Origin: an uncultured Psychroserpens sp.
GTDB taxonomy: Bacteria > Bacteroidota > Bacteroidia > Flavobacteriales > Flavobacteriaceae
Direction: 5' to 3'
NCBI GenBank assembly: GCA_947489585.1
Contig: CANLEE010000002.1
Coordinates: 186,001 to 250,000, forward strand
Length of the DNA stretch: 64,000 nucleotides
Shown: positions 1-9,240 of the stretch, one piece after another
Position numbering within the stretch: position 1 is the first letter of the stretch
Layout of the letters: each line of letters starts with the position of its first letter
Notes under the pieces: model-generated
Seen by the model: only the letters and a program-made list of their open reading frames with translations
Databases searched by the model: none
Told to the model about the DNA's origin: nothing
Translations under genes and position numbers: made by a program

Positions 1-792
1 GCCAATAAAATTGTTGCAACTTTAAATTCAACAGGTACACCATCTGTATTTATGCATGCTGCAGATGCTATTCATGGTGATTTAGGGTTGATTTTAGAAG
101 ATGATGTCGTGATTTGTATTTCTAAAAGCGGAAATACACCAGAAATTAAAGTATTGGTTCCTTTAATCAAAAATGCAAAGAATAAAATGATTGCGATTAC
201 TGGAAATGACAAATCATTTTTAGCACTTCAAGCCGATTTTATTCTGAATGCATATGTCGAACAAGAAGCTTGCCCGAATAATTTAGCGCCTACCACTAGC
301 ACTACAGCTCAATTAGTTTTAGGTGATGCCTTAGCGGTATGTTTATTAGAACTTCGCGGATTTTCAAGTAAAGATTTTGCTAAATACCATCCAGGTGGTT
401 CTTTAGGAAAACGGTTGTACTTACGTGTTAGCGATTTATCTTCTGTGAATGAAAAACCAAAAGTGGGATTATCAACAAGTGCAAAAGATGTGATTGTTGA
501 AATTTCAGAAAAAATGCTTGGTGTAACAGCAGTAGTAGACAACAATAAAATAGCTGGTATTATTACTGATGGTGACTTGAGACGAATGCTTACCAAAAGT
601 GATGAGTTTATTCACTTGACAGCTAAAGATATTATGAGTAGTCATCCTAAACGCATTGACGAAGATGCGATGGCCATAGATGCAATGGAGCTTATGGAAA
701 CACATGGTATTTCCCAATTACTGGTTGAAAAAAATGGCAACTATGCTGGTGTTATACATATTCATGATTTAATTAAAGAAGGTATTATATAA
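1..792 (+). CDS. kpsF: KpsF/GutQ-type arabinose-5-phosphate isomerase (5' end cut by window)
   Basis: The enzyme interconverts ribulose-5-phosphate and arabinose-5-phosphate, the first committed step towards KDO for lipopolysaccharide. The reading frame is open from base 1, so the true start lies upstream; the first ATG at 52 is internal, because the family pattern (a TLNSTGTPS stretch followed by HAADAIHGDLG) begins before it. The visible part holds the end of the SIS sugar-isomerase domain (ISKSGNTPE, then HPGGSLGKRL) and a pair of CBS domains in the last 120 residues (GIITDGDLRRML). The stop overlaps the tatC start by one base (TAATG), so the two are translationally coupled. Family assignment is firm; the exact substrate is inferred from the family. 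Confidence 0.93.
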   Translation, partial: ANKIVATLNSTGTPSVFMHAADAIHGDLGLILEDDVVICISKSGNTPEIKVLVPLIKNAKNKMIAITGNDKSFLALQADFILNAYVEQEACPNNLAPTTSTTAQLVLGDALAVCLLELRGFSSKDFAKYHPGGSLGKRLYLRVSDLSSVNEKPKVGLSTSAKDVIVEISEKMLGVTAVVDNNKIAGIITDGDLRRMLTKSDEFIHLTAKDIMSSHPKRIDEDAMAIDAMELMETHGISQLLVEKNGNYAGVIHIHDLIKEGII

Positions 793-1619
793 TGGCAAAT
801 AAGAAGACCGATGAGATGTCGTTTCTTGATCACCTAGAAGACTTAAGATGGCATTTAATACGAATTACACTTTCTATTTTGATTTGTGCTACAGTTGCTT
901 TTATTTTTAGTGGATTTATTTTTGAACATATAGTCTTTGCGCCTAAACGCATGGACTTTCCTACGTATAAATGGTTATGTCAAGCATCGCAATTTATTGG
1001 CATTAATGATGCGACATTTTGTGCGGCAGAATTTCCTTTTAAAATTCAAAGTAGACAAATGGCAGGACAGTTTTCTGCAGACATTTGGACTTCTATTTAT
1101 GCTGGATTTGTGATTGCTTTTCCTTATGTGATTTATCAGTTTTGGAGTTTTATCAGTCCAGGCTTACATTCAAGTGAACGTAAGCATTCGAGAGGGTTTA
1201 TATTTACAACATCATTTTTATTCTTTTTGGGTGTCTTATTTGGCTATTTTATAGTAACGCCTTTATCTATAAATTTCTTAGCAAATTATAGTATTAGCCC
1301 TGAAGTTGTTAATGAATTTGATATTAGTTCTTATATCTCTACGGTAAGATCAGCAGCTTTAGCCTCTGGTTTTGTATTTGAGCTGCCTATTATCATTTAT
1401 TTTTTAACCAAAATAGGTTTGGTGACACCTCAAATTATGAGGAAATACCGAAAATTTGCTTTGGTCATTGTATTGATTCTTTCAGCAATTATAACACCTC
1501 CTGATTTAGCGAGTCAAGTTATTGTTGCTATTCCAATATTAATTTTATACCAAGTAAGTATTTATATATCTAAAGTGGTTGTTAAAAACCAAAACAAAAA
1601 ACAAAAAGTCCATGTCTGA
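792..1619 (+). CDS. tatC: Sec-independent (Tat) translocase subunit TatC
   Basis: TatC is the multi-spanning receptor of the twin-arginine translocase, which exports folded proteins across the inner membrane. The 275-residue length fits the family. The N-terminus carries the diagnostic FLDHLEDLRWHL motif, followed by about six hydrophobic segments, with the conserved proline-rich stretch SFISPGLHSSERK in the middle and a lysine-rich cytoplasmic tail. As in other Bacteroidota, the first periplasmic loop (FAPKRMDFPTY and two cysteines) is long. It overlaps the kpsF stop by one base and the next gene by eight bases, so it sits inside a tight operon. No tatA/B is visible in the window. Confidence 0.96.
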   Translation: MANKKTDEMSFLDHLEDLRWHLIRITLSILICATVAFIFSGFIFEHIVFAPKRMDFPTYKWLCQASQFIGINDATFCAAEFPFKIQSRQMAGQFSADIWTSIYAGFVIAFPYVIYQFWSFISPGLHSSERKHSRGFIFTTSFLFFLGVLFGYFIVTPLSINFLANYSISPEVVNEFDISSYISTVRSAALASGFVFELPIIIYFLTKIGLVTPQIMRKYRKFALVIVLILSAIITPPDLASQVIVAIPILILYQVSIYISKVVVKNQNKKQKVHV

Positions 1620-1971
1620 TAGTGTTTCCGAATTTAATGCGTATCGTTCTAAAATGAACGACGCAATTCTAGCAGATAATAACAAAGTTATCAAGCGTAT
1701 TTTTAATCTCGATACTAATGCCTTTACCGAAGGTGCTTTAGATAAGAGAACAAAAGAACTTTTAGGCTTAGTAGCCTCAATGGTATTACGCTGTGATGAT
1801 TGTGTGAAGTATCATTTAGAATCCAGTTATAAAGAAGGTTTAAACAAAGAAGAAGTTGTAGAAGCCTTAAGTATTGCAACACTAGTTGGTGGTACAATTG
1901 TCATTCCGCATTTGCGTAAAGCCTATGAATACTGGGATGCATTAGAAACTCAGAATCCTACTGACCGTTAA
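1612..1971 (+). CDS. Carboxymuconolactone decarboxylase (CMD)/AhpD-like family protein
   Basis: A 119-residue all-helical protein of the CMD/AhpD superfamily. It has the AhpD-type redox motif C-x2-C-x3-H (CDDCVKYH, Cys61, Cys64 and His68), which in AhpD relatives gives peroxidase-linked disulfide chemistry; the substrate here is unknown. The start at 1612 is preferred to an upstream ATG at 1579 because the latter would add a lysine-rich leader that is simply the tail of tatC in another frame. The start lies eight bases inside tatC, so translation is probably coupled. Position between tatC and lptB suggests an operon passenger and not a cell-envelope enzyme. Confidence 0.88.
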   Translation: MSDSVSEFNAYRSKMNDAILADNNKVIKRIFNLDTNAFTEGALDKRTKELLGLVASMVLRCDDCVKYHLESSYKEGLNKEEVVEALSIATLVGGTIVIPHLRKAYEYWDALETQNPTDR

Positions 1972-2035
1972 ACTTATAATAAACTAAAAAGCAAGTCTTT
2001 TTGAATTTGTTATTTTAGCGCTTATTACCTCATTT

Positions 2036-2779
2036 ATGAAAAAGTTAAGAGCCGATAATTTAATGAAGTCCTATAGTGGACGAAAAGTCGTAAAAGATGT
2101 GTCTTTGGAAGTTAATCAAGGAGAAATCGTTGGTTTATTAGGACCCAATGGCGCTGGTAAAACGACATCTTTCTATATGATTGTTGGTCTTATTAAACCC
2201 AATGGCGGTAATATTTATCTGGATGATACTGAGATTACATCATTTCCAATGTACAAACGTGCACAAAACGGAATTGGATATTTAGCACAAGAAGCTTCAG
2301 TATTTAGAAAATTGAGTATTGAAGATAATATCTTGAGTGTACTTCAAATGACTAAGCTCAGTAAAAAAGAGCAAGAACATAAAATGGAATCTTTGATTGA
2401 AGAGTTTGGTTTAGGTCATATTCGTACAAACAGAGGCGATTTATTGTCTGGTGGTGAACGCCGTCGTACAGAAATTGCTCGTGCTTTGGCAACTGATCCA
2501 GATTTCATTCTACTCGATGAGCCTTTTGCAGGTGTTGATCCTGTGGCTGTAGAGGATATTCAACGTATTGTTGCTCAATTGAAAAAGAAAAATATTGGTA
2601 TTCTTATTACCGATCATAACGTACAAGAAACATTAGCAATTACTGATAGAACCTACTTGATGTTTGAGGGTAGCATTTTAAAAGCTGGAAAACCTGAAGA
2701 ACTTGCTAGCGACGAAATGGTACGTAAAGTTTACTTAGGTCAAAACTTTGAGTTACGTAAAAAGAAACTTGAGTTTTAA
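2036..2779 (+). CDS. lptB: LPS export ABC transporter ATP-binding protein LptB
   Basis: LptB powers extraction of lipopolysaccharide from the inner membrane with LptFG and delivers it to the Lpt bridge. The 247-residue protein has Walker A (GPNGAGKTT, about residues 36-44), the Q-loop near AQEAS, the signature LSGGERRR, Walker B (FILLDEP) and the switch histidine in TDHNVQET. The ERRR form of the signature is typical of LptB. It follows the CMD gene by 64 bases. The kpsF gene upstream supplies a KDO precursor, so the operon links LPS synthesis and transport. It converges on the next gene with only four bases between stops. Confidence 0.95.
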   Translation: MKKLRADNLMKSYSGRKVVKDVSLEVNQGEIVGLLGPNGAGKTTSFYMIVGLIKPNGGNIYLDDTEITSFPMYKRAQNGIGYLAQEASVFRKLSIEDNILSVLQMTKLSKKEQEHKMESLIEEFGLGHIRTNRGDLLSGGERRRTEIARALATDPDFILLDEPFAGVDPVAVEDIQRIVAQLKKKNIGILITDHNVQETLAITDRTYLMFEGSILKAGKPEELASDEMVRKVYLGQNFELRKKKLEF

Positions 2780-2783
2780 TAGT

Positions 2784-3380
2784 TTATCCTCTACGTCGCT
2801 CCAATAAGACCATCATCATAAATCCTAAAATGATACGCTCGTCATCATCGTTATCAATAGGCTTCAATTTTGAGAGTGCAAATTTTCTTCCAAAAAAAGA
2901 TGGTTCTTTTTTAAGTTGACAGACCGCTTGGTCTTTTAAATCGGTTACTGTATAACTCGGATTAAATAAGTATCCTGTTAATCCACCAAGAATAGGAATA
3001 TTTCCTAAAACCGAATCTAGCACTTTTACCCAAGCATTATCTTCTCTAATATGGTATTGTAGTTTTTGATGTTGGTCTATAAGTTCATAATGTGCTTTCC
3101 AGATAGACGCCCAACCTTTTCTCGCTATTTTTCCAATTTCTTTGCCGTGCGCATCTTTCATACTATATGCTGCAGAAAAATCAATCCATTTATCTGCCTT
3201 AATACTATGAGTTAAATTGCTCTTATTCTCATTATCATAAATGCTAATATCCTCTTTAAGTTTAAACATTTTCTGTCTCACATATGCCACAGTTCGACCT
3301 GAGGCATCCTTAGCTGAAAAGTCATTAGAAATTGTCGTCACATTGAATGTAAAGTGTATTGGAAATTTTAAGTCCTTCAT
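2784..3380 (-). CDS. LURP-one-related / scramblase-like (Tubby-fold) protein, function unknown
   Basis: A 198-residue protein with no signal peptide. Its pattern, short beta strands with repeated phrases of the type 'DASGRTVAYVRQKMFKLKED' and 'DAHGKEIGKIARKG', resembles the LURP-one-related and phospholipid-scramblase members of the Tubby-like fold. It has a glycine-rich hydrophobic turn in the middle (IPILGGLTGYLF) and ends with a hydrophobic stretch before ERRRG. The family is thought to bind membrane lipids, but no function is established for the bacterial form. It lies at the end of a minus-strand group with the TerC-family gene and pssA, which fits a membrane-related role. The fold call is from pattern only. 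Confidence 0.6.
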   Translation of the reverse strand: MKDLKFPIHFTFNVTTISNDFSAKDASGRTVAYVRQKMFKLKEDISIYDNENKSNLTHSIKADKWIDFSAAYSMKDAHGKEIGKIARKGWASIWKAHYELIDQHQKLQYHIREDNAWVKVLDSVLGNIPILGGLTGYLFNPSYTVTDLKDQAVCQLKKEPSFFGRKFALSKLKPIDNDDDERIILGFMMMVLLERRRG

Positions 3381-3388
3381 AGTGTAGC

Positions 3389-4222
3389 TTAAGTGTTTTC
3401 ATTTTTTGTATCGCCAATAGATTCAAGACTTTCTTGTTCGGCTATTAATTTCTTTTGGTAGCGACCTTGCACAATGTCAGTAATAACTAAAACTACAATC
3501 ACAAAATAGAACGTTGTTTTACTCATTGGTACAATCTCATTTCCGAAGATTTTTAAATGTGCTAAATGCCCACCTTCTGTCACTAACATAATTCCTACGA
3601 TAAACAAAATAAAGAGTCCTAACACTTCATACATTCTATTTTTTGCCAAAAATGTCGAAATTCTATCGGCTAAAACTAGCATCAATATTCCACTTAATAC
3701 AATTGCAATTGCCATAACAATAAAAGCAGTTGTAGAATTTTCTATATCACTAGTTAAACCTATAGCTGCTAAAATAGAATCGAATGAAAACACCAAATTC
3801 ATTAATACAATACTTGCAATTGCTGCATTAGACGTTTTCTTTCCTTTTTCTACATCTCCTACTTCATCATCCAAATTGTGTTTAGCAATCATATGCCATA
3901 TTTCTTTGATAGCAGTATAAATAATAAATCCACCACCAGCAAGAACAATCAAACTATGACCATTAAACGCAAAACCTAAAACATCTCCAATATGACCTGT
4001 TAAAAACGAAAACGGTTCTTGAAAGAAATCAATAATAGACACTAACACAAATAACAATACGATTCTAAGAACAATCGCTATTAGAATCCCAACTTTTCGC
4101 ACACGCTTTTGATCAGACAATGGCGCTTTTTTTGATTCTAAAGAGATATAAAGTAGATTATCAAATCCTAAAACAGCTTGCAGCAATACAAGCATTAATA
4201 ATGTAAAAATAACTTCTAACAT
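3389..4222 (-). CDS. TerC/Alx-family integral membrane protein
   Basis: A 277-residue multi-spanning protein of the TerC family, whose members (TerC, Alx, MeeF/MeeY) are linked to tellurite resistance and export of manganese. The N-terminus shows the family signature with acidic residues in the membrane (LGFDNLLYISLESKK) and a second copy later (NLVFSFDSILAAIGL), both with the Asp expected to bind metal. About seven hydrophobic segments are seen. The substrate cannot be told from sequence; metal export is a family-based guess. It ends eight bases before the scramblase-like gene and starts nine bases after pssA, so the three genes look co-transcribed. Confidence 0.88.
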   Translation of the reverse strand: MLEVIFTLLMLVLLQAVLGFDNLLYISLESKKAPLSDQKRVRKVGILIAIVLRIVLLFVLVSIIDFFQEPFSFLTGHIGDVLGFAFNGHSLIVLAGGGFIIYTAIKEIWHMIAKHNLDDEVGDVEKGKKTSNAAIASIVLMNLVFSFDSILAAIGLTSDIENSTTAFIVMAIAIVLSGILMLVLADRISTFLAKNRMYEVLGLFILFIVGIMLVTEGGHLAHLKIFGNEIVPMSKTTFYFVIVVLVITDIVQGRYQKKLIAEQESLESIGDTKNENT

Positions 4223-4231
4223 GAGTATTAA

Positions 4232-4987
4232 TTATTTGGTTGTTAAATTATCGAGTAGTGATAGTACGATATATACTACGATGACTATTGGAATTGCTAT
4301 AAAATGAAAAAACACTAATAATAATATTGTAGCAATAATAAGAATGTATCTATAGGCATTATTAGCAAAGCTAAAATCTTTAAATTTCAAAGCCAATAAC
4401 TTGATGTTAGAATTAAGCAAATAGCAACTTAGTAATGTAAAGGCTATTAAAAACCATTGATTTAATATAAGTGATGTTGCAAAGTTGCTATTCTGAAATT
4501 CAATAATTAAAGGTAATGACATGACAAGCAACGTATTTGCTGGTGTTGGTAAGCCTTTAAAATAACTCTGTTGATCTTCATCGATATTAAACTTAGCCAA
4601 ACGATACGCTGATGCTAACGTAATAAACAAGCCTATAAGTGCTATTGGTTCAATATTTAAATCGCTAAAACTAAAATTTGAGTTCCAGTCATCCTGTTTT
4701 ACTATTTCTGGAGCATTAATACTCATGGAAATCAACTTAAACATAACAATTCCTGGAACTAAACCGCTAGTCACCATATCAGCTAAAGAATCAAGCTGCA
4801 CACCTAATTCACTTTGAACATTTAATTTCCTAGCTAACAAACCGTCAAAAAAGTCAAAGAAAATCCCTAGAAACACAAAAATTGCAGCCGCAACAAAATT
4901 GTTATGAACAGCAAAAATAACTGCAATACTACCGCTAAGTAAATTTAAGAGTGTAATAAAATTAGGAATGTAGTTTTTTATAGACAT
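4232..4987 (-). CDS. pssA: CDP-alcohol phosphatidyltransferase, probable phosphatidylserine synthase
   Basis: The protein (251 residues) carries the full CDP-alcohol phosphatidyltransferase motif D-G-x2-A-R-x8-G-x3-D-x3-D, seen as FDGLLARK followed by GVQLDSLADM, in the N-terminal third. It has several hydrophobic segments and begins with the MSIKNYIPNFITLLNL pattern common to phosphatidylserine synthases. PssA joins CDP-diacylglycerol and serine to give phosphatidylserine, the precursor of phosphatidylethanolamine, the main phospholipid in this phylum. Other CDP-alcohol transferases share the motif, so the serine specificity is inferred from overall length and N-terminus. Divergent from the PorV2-like gene across about 120 bases. 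Confidence 0.85.
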   Translation of the reverse strand: MSIKNYIPNFITLLNLLSGSIAVIFAVHNNFVAAAIFVFLGIFFDFFDGLLARKLNVQSELGVQLDSLADMVTSGLVPGIVMFKLISMSINAPEIVKQDDWNSNFSFSDLNIEPIALIGLFITLASAYRLAKFNIDEDQQSYFKGLPTPANTLLVMSLPLIIEFQNSNFATSLILNQWFLIAFTLLSCYLLNSNIKLLALKFKDFSFANNAYRYILIIATILLLVFFHFIAIPIVIVVYIVLSLLDNLTTK

Positions 4988-5086
4988 ACATAAGATTTGT
5001 GTAAAAATAGCAAACTATTTTCGACTATTGCAAGTGAAGTACAATATCTATGACTATTTACAGTTTAATAGGTGAATAAAATTGTG

Positions 5087-5094
5087 CATCTTTG
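5087..5094 (+). promoter_or_regulatory. Possible -7 element for the PorV2-like gene
   Basis: CATCTTTG matches the Bacteroidota -7 element TAnnTTTG in six of eight positions when the variable bases are counted, and is 17 bases in front of the preferred TTG start at 5111. No clear TTG is present at the -33 distance, so support is modest. If real, it rules out the longer GTG start at 5072. Confidence 0.35.
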
Positions 5095-5110
5095 TAAAAA
5101 ATTTTTGCTA

Positions 5111-6175
5111 TTGAAAAAGTACCTATTCATCGCTTCGACTTTGATTACCTTTTTTTGCACTGCTCAAACTAAATATTCTAATGAATTTTTGAATATTGGT
5201 GTGGACGCAGCTGCTCTTGGCATGAGTAATAGTGTAGTATCTCACACAGCTGATGTAAATTCTGGATATTGGAATCCTGCTGGCCTAGTTAACCTAGAAG
5301 ACAACCAATTGGCCCTCTTACATTCTAGCTATTTTGCAAACATTGCTAACTATAATTATATCGCTTTTGCCAAGCCTCTTGATGACAGAAGTGCTGTTGC
5401 TTTATCACTCATTCGATTTGGTGTCGATGATATTTTAGATACAACACAGTTGATTGACGATCAAGGAAACATTAATTATGATCGGGTTAGTTTATTCTCT
5501 ACATCAGATTATGCATTAACGTTTTCATATGCTAGAAAACTACCACTAGATGGTTTAAGTTATGGTGTAAATGCTAAAGTAGTTCGTAGAATTATTGGTG
5601 ATTTTGCTAATTCATGGGGATTTGGTTTAGATGCTGGAATTCAGTTTGAAACTAAAAATGACTGGAAGTTTGGAATCATGGCCAGAGATATCACCACAAC
5701 TTTTAATGCCTGGTCATTTGATGATGATAAACTCGCTGATATACAAAATGCCATAGAAGGTCAAAACCAAACTGTACCTGAAGATACAGAAATTACGATT
5801 CCAAAATTGCAAATTGGGATGTCTAAGAAATTTATTTTTCATTACGACTATTCGTTATTAACCTCTTTCGACTTAAATGTTCGTTTTGAAGAGAATAATG
5901 ATATTTTTTCAACATCATTTGCAAGTGTAAATCCTGCTTTAGGCTTTGAATTTGGGTATACTGACCTCGTGTTCTTAAGAGCAGGTGTTGGTAATTTTCA
6001 AAATGAACTGCAATTAGATAACTCTGAAAACTTAACATTTCAACCCAGCTTAGGATTAGGGTTTAAATATAGAGGCATTCAAATAGACTATGCATTTACT
6101 GACATTGGAGATCAAAGTGCTGCTTTATATTCTAATGTGTTTTCGTTAAAAATCGATTTTAGTATCTTTAGATAG
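5111..6175 (+). CDS. PorV2-like outer-membrane beta-barrel protein (PorV/PorQ family)
   Basis: A predicted outer-membrane beta barrel of the PorV family. The PorV relatives (PorV, PorQ, PorV2) are linked to the type IX secretion system of Bacteroidota, where PorV carries substrates to the cell surface; the exact role of PorV2-type members is not known. From a TTG start at 5111 the protein opens with a clean signal peptide (KKYLFIASTLITFFCTAQ), followed by the family's AAALGMSNSVV and GYWNPAGL motifs and alternating beta strands to a C-terminal Phe-Arg. A longer GTG start at 5072 would put 13 extra residues before the signal peptide and would cover a promoter-like element, so it is less likely. 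The stop overlaps the lnt start by one base. Confidence 0.78.
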   Translation: MKKYLFIASTLITFFCTAQTKYSNEFLNIGVDAAALGMSNSVVSHTADVNSGYWNPAGLVNLEDNQLALLHSSYFANIANYNYIAFAKPLDDRSAVALSLIRFGVDDILDTTQLIDDQGNINYDRVSLFSTSDYALTFSYARKLPLDGLSYGVNAKVVRRIIGDFANSWGFGLDAGIQFETKNDWKFGIMARDITTTFNAWSFDDDKLADIQNAIEGQNQTVPEDTEITIPKLQIGMSKKFIFHYDYSLLTSFDLNVRFEENNDIFSTSFASVNPALGFEFGYTDLVFLRAGVGNFQNELQLDNSENLTFQPSLGLGFKYRGIQIDYAFTDIGDQSAALYSNVFSLKIDFSIFR

Positions 6176-7767
6176 TGAACCGAACATTACTCGCCTTATT
6201 ATCTGGAATTATATTAGCATTAGGCTGGCCAACATATGGTTTTCCGCTACTCCTTTTTGTTGCTTTCGTGCCATTACTTTTAGCAGAACAGCAATTGCGT
6301 TTATCTAACGTAAAACGAAAAGGTCTTAAAATCTTTGGGCTCTCCTACATAACGTTTGTAATTTGGAACCTCATCACCACAAGCTGGTTACGATTTGCAG
6401 ATGTATTTGGGGCAAGTTTTGCTGTTTTTGTCAACTCAGCTTTAATGGCGCTTCTATTTTTAATTTATCATAAATATGCAAAACGACAGTCACAAAATAG
6501 AGCTTTGTTGTTTTTAGTTACGTTATGGATTAGTTTTGAAAAACTACACTTAGGATGGGAGTTTTCTTGGCCATGGCTCAATTTAGGAAATGGTTTTTCA
6601 GATTATATTACTTGGATTCAGTGGTATGAATACACAGGTACTTTTGGAGGCACACTTTGGGTTTGGATTTTGAATGTTTTGATATTTAAAGGTGTACTTT
6701 CTTTTCAAAAAGAGCGTTCTAAAACTATTTTAAGATCAGTAGTACTGAAATGTGCTGGACTGATTATTATTCCTATTTTAATTTCCTTAGGCATATACAG
6801 TACTTACGCTCATGAAGGCAATACTGTTGATGTGGTTATCTTGCAACCTAATATTGATCCATATTCTGAAAAATACAATATGACCAATATTAAATTTACA
6901 GAATTATTAATGGAGTTATCAAACTCAAAAATTACAGATTCAACAGATTTTATTATTGCTCCTGAAACATTTTTAGCAGAAAGCACGCGCCTTCCTCAGT
7001 TTAAGAATTCATTACTTAAGAGCAGACTTAAGCGCTATATAAATGAACATCCTAATGCAAACCTTTTAACTGGCATTTCGTTTATTGATGTTTTTAAGGA
7101 TAAATCAAAAATCAAAAAAGAAACGAATCAAGCTAAAAATAATCCAAGTATTTATTATGATGATTACAATTCTGCAATTCTAATTAACACTTCAGATTCT
7201 GTTCAGCAATATAACAAATCAAAATTAGTAGTAGGCATTGAAAATTTCCCTTATCAGGATATTTTAAAACCTATAATTGGTGATGCAATGATTGATTTAG
7301 GAGGGACAGTTGCTATGAAAACCACCCAAGATTATAGAGGTGTTTTTACATCATCAAATTCAAAATATATTGTTGCTCCAATTATTTGTTATGAATCAGT
7401 TTATGGTGAATTTGTTGGTGGTTATGTAAGAAACGACGCAAATTTTTTAAGCATTATTACTAATGACGCCTGGTGGAATGAAACGCAAGGGCATAAACAG
7501 CATTTGAGTTACGCACGATTAAGAGCTATAGAGACACGACGTGATATTGCTAGAAGTGCTAATACTGGCATTTCTGCAATAATAAATGCAAGAGGTGAAA
7601 TTACTAACAGTTTAGCCTATGGTGAAAAAGGCGCTTTATCTGGTCAAGTTACTACAAATAACAAAATGACTTTTTATGTATCCTCTGGAGATTACATAGC
7701 TAGGATTAGCTTTTTCGTTTTAATATTTGTGTTCTTGATTGGTTTTTTCCGAAGAGAACGAGAATAG
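6175..7767 (+). CDS. lnt: Apolipoprotein N-acyltransferase
   Basis: Lnt adds the third acyl chain to the N-terminal cysteine of lipoproteins in the inner membrane, so that they can be sorted by the Lol system. The 530-residue protein has an N-terminal block of hydrophobic segments (about residues 1-210) and a nitrilase-type domain. The catalytic triad is visible as Glu264 (APETFL), Lys348 (YNKSKL) and Cys405 (IICYES). The usual 'VPFGE' after the lysine reads VVGIE here. The start is GTG, overlapping the last base of the upstream stop, so it is translated with the PorV2-like gene. It converges on the polysaccharide locus. Confidence 0.93.
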   Translation: MNRTLLALLSGIILALGWPTYGFPLLLFVAFVPLLLAEQQLRLSNVKRKGLKIFGLSYITFVIWNLITTSWLRFADVFGASFAVFVNSALMALLFLIYHKYAKRQSQNRALLFLVTLWISFEKLHLGWEFSWPWLNLGNGFSDYITWIQWYEYTGTFGGTLWVWILNVLIFKGVLSFQKERSKTILRSVVLKCAGLIIIPILISLGIYSTYAHEGNTVDVVILQPNIDPYSEKYNMTNIKFTELLMELSNSKITDSTDFIIAPETFLAESTRLPQFKNSLLKSRLKRYINEHPNANLLTGISFIDVFKDKSKIKKETNQAKNNPSIYYDDYNSAILINTSDSVQQYNKSKLVVGIENFPYQDILKPIIGDAMIDLGGTVAMKTTQDYRGVFTSSNSKYIVAPIICYESVYGEFVGGYVRNDANFLSIITNDAWWNETQGHKQHLSYARLRAIETRRDIARSANTGISAIINARGEITNSLAYGEKGALSGQVTTNNKMTFYVSSGDYIARISFFVLIFVFLIGFFRRERE

Positions 7768-7792
7768 TCTAAATTTTCAAAGGTTAGATAAA

Positions 7793-9187
7793 CTATTGAC
7801 CTCTATAGTACAAAATTGTACTAAATGTTTTTACGATAATATTAATATCTAAAAACACACTTCTATGTTTAATATAAAACAAATCGTATTGCAATTTTGT
7901 TAAACTATCATCTACTGATGACCCGTAACGTGTATTCACTTGAGCCCAACCTGTAAGACCAGGTTTAACAATATGTCTTGTTTCATAGAACGGAATGATT
8001 CTAGATAACTCATTCACAAAAAATGGTCGTTCTGGGCGAGGGCCAATAATGCTCATATCACCTCTTAGTACATTAATAAATTGTGGAATTTCATCTATAC
8101 GAGAGCGACGCAAAAGCCTACCGAATTTAGTGATTCTTGTATCGTTTTTCTGAGCCCACTTTGCACCTCCCATTTCAGCGTTAACAACCATGCTTCTTAA
8201 TTTAACAATCTGAAATAATTTTCCGTTTTGACCAACACGTTCTTGAAAGTAGAACAACGGTCCCTTATTAGCAATCATATTTCCGAAAGCAATAAAAGGT
8301 ATTAAACATATACCGAAAAGCAACCCTATAATTGAAAATACGATATCAAAGGCTCTGTGAAAAAAGAGATATAAGGTATTTTGGTTGCTTCGACTGAATG
8401 GGAAATATTTATAAAAATCTTTACCAACAAATTGAATTGGTACACGATAAGTAATTTCTTCAAAAACCTGAGTGTATTCTCTGATGATAAACCCTTGATC
8501 TAATAAGGTGATGAGATCATGATACACCTCTGCAGTGATGCTCTCAGAATTATAACTTGCAACTAATATTTCAGAGATCTTTTCTTCTCTAATAACTCTC
8601 ATTAAATTTGAAGCCTCAAATTCTTTCAACCCTTTAAATTTAATCGGTGATTCAACTTCAGTCTCAGAGTTAATAAATCCAACAATTTTATAGTTAGGAT
8701 CTGATTCATTTAAGGGTTTAATTATATTCTCAATATTTGAGATTTCACCAACTAAGAGTACTTTTTTATAAAATCTAGGTGAAGATATAAACGCAATATA
8801 AGCCCATCTCCAAAGAAATATGGCTGTTATAATGCATAGATAAAAGTATATAATTTGAAGTCTTTGCTCTGGAAGAAACGGCGTCAATACTGGTGTCAAC
8901 AAATAAAACAACACTGTTGTTGATGCTGTTAGTACAATATTCCTAAAACTGACATCTAGCTTGCTAGATTTTTGAAGATCATAAATTTCAAATATTGTTC
9001 CAAAAATGGTGATGTAAACTAATAAAACTAAAATATAAACTAGGTTTCCTCTTTCAATAGTAAGGTAGTCGTAATCTATACTGTTTTGCAGAATATACAA
9101 ACCTAATATAACTACAATTATATCAAGGATACGCAGCAATACCTTACGTTCAGAAATTTCGAAATGTATATCTTTTTTCGAGCTCAT
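7793..9187 (-). CDS. Full-length polyprenyl glycosylphosphotransferase (WcaJ/WbaP type)
   Basis: This membrane enzyme moves a sugar-1-phosphate from a nucleotide sugar to undecaprenyl phosphate and so starts a repeat unit. The 464 residues hold about four N-terminal membrane helices, a CoA-binding-like central domain (residues about 140-240), a re-entrant helix and the C-terminal catalytic domain with FQERVGQNGKLF, KLRSM, SRIDEIPQF and GDMSIIGPRPERP. It is the last gene of the locus, 53 bases after the previous one. A second, short enzyme of the same catalytic family lies at 43260-43856; which of the two starts the polymer cannot be told. The sugar specificity (glucose-, galactose- or HexNAc-phosphate) is not readable from the sequence. 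Confidence 0.9.
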   Translation of the reverse strand: MSSKKDIHFEISERKVLLRILDIIVVILGLYILQNSIDYDYLTIERGNLVYILVLLVYITIFGTIFEIYDLQKSSKLDVSFRNIVLTASTTVLFYLLTPVLTPFLPEQRLQIIYFYLCIITAIFLWRWAYIAFISSPRFYKKVLLVGEISNIENIIKPLNESDPNYKIVGFINSETEVESPIKFKGLKEFEASNLMRVIREEKISEILVASYNSESITAEVYHDLITLLDQGFIIREYTQVFEEITYRVPIQFVGKDFYKYFPFSRSNQNTLYLFFHRAFDIVFSIIGLLFGICLIPFIAFGNMIANKGPLFYFQERVGQNGKLFQIVKLRSMVVNAEMGGAKWAQKNDTRITKFGRLLRRSRIDEIPQFINVLRGDMSIIGPRPERPFFVNELSRIIPFYETRHIVKPGLTGWAQVNTRYGSSVDDSLTKLQYDLFYIKHRSVFLDINIIVKTFSTILYYRGQ

Positions 9188-9240
9188 TAGTTAAGAAAGG
9201 AACTTTTGTAAATATAACAAGTTAAGTTAGATTTTGGCTA

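Noticed and set aside
309..717. Minus-strand frames inside the kpsF gene
   Set aside because: They lie opposite a strong, conserved coding frame and have no family likeness.
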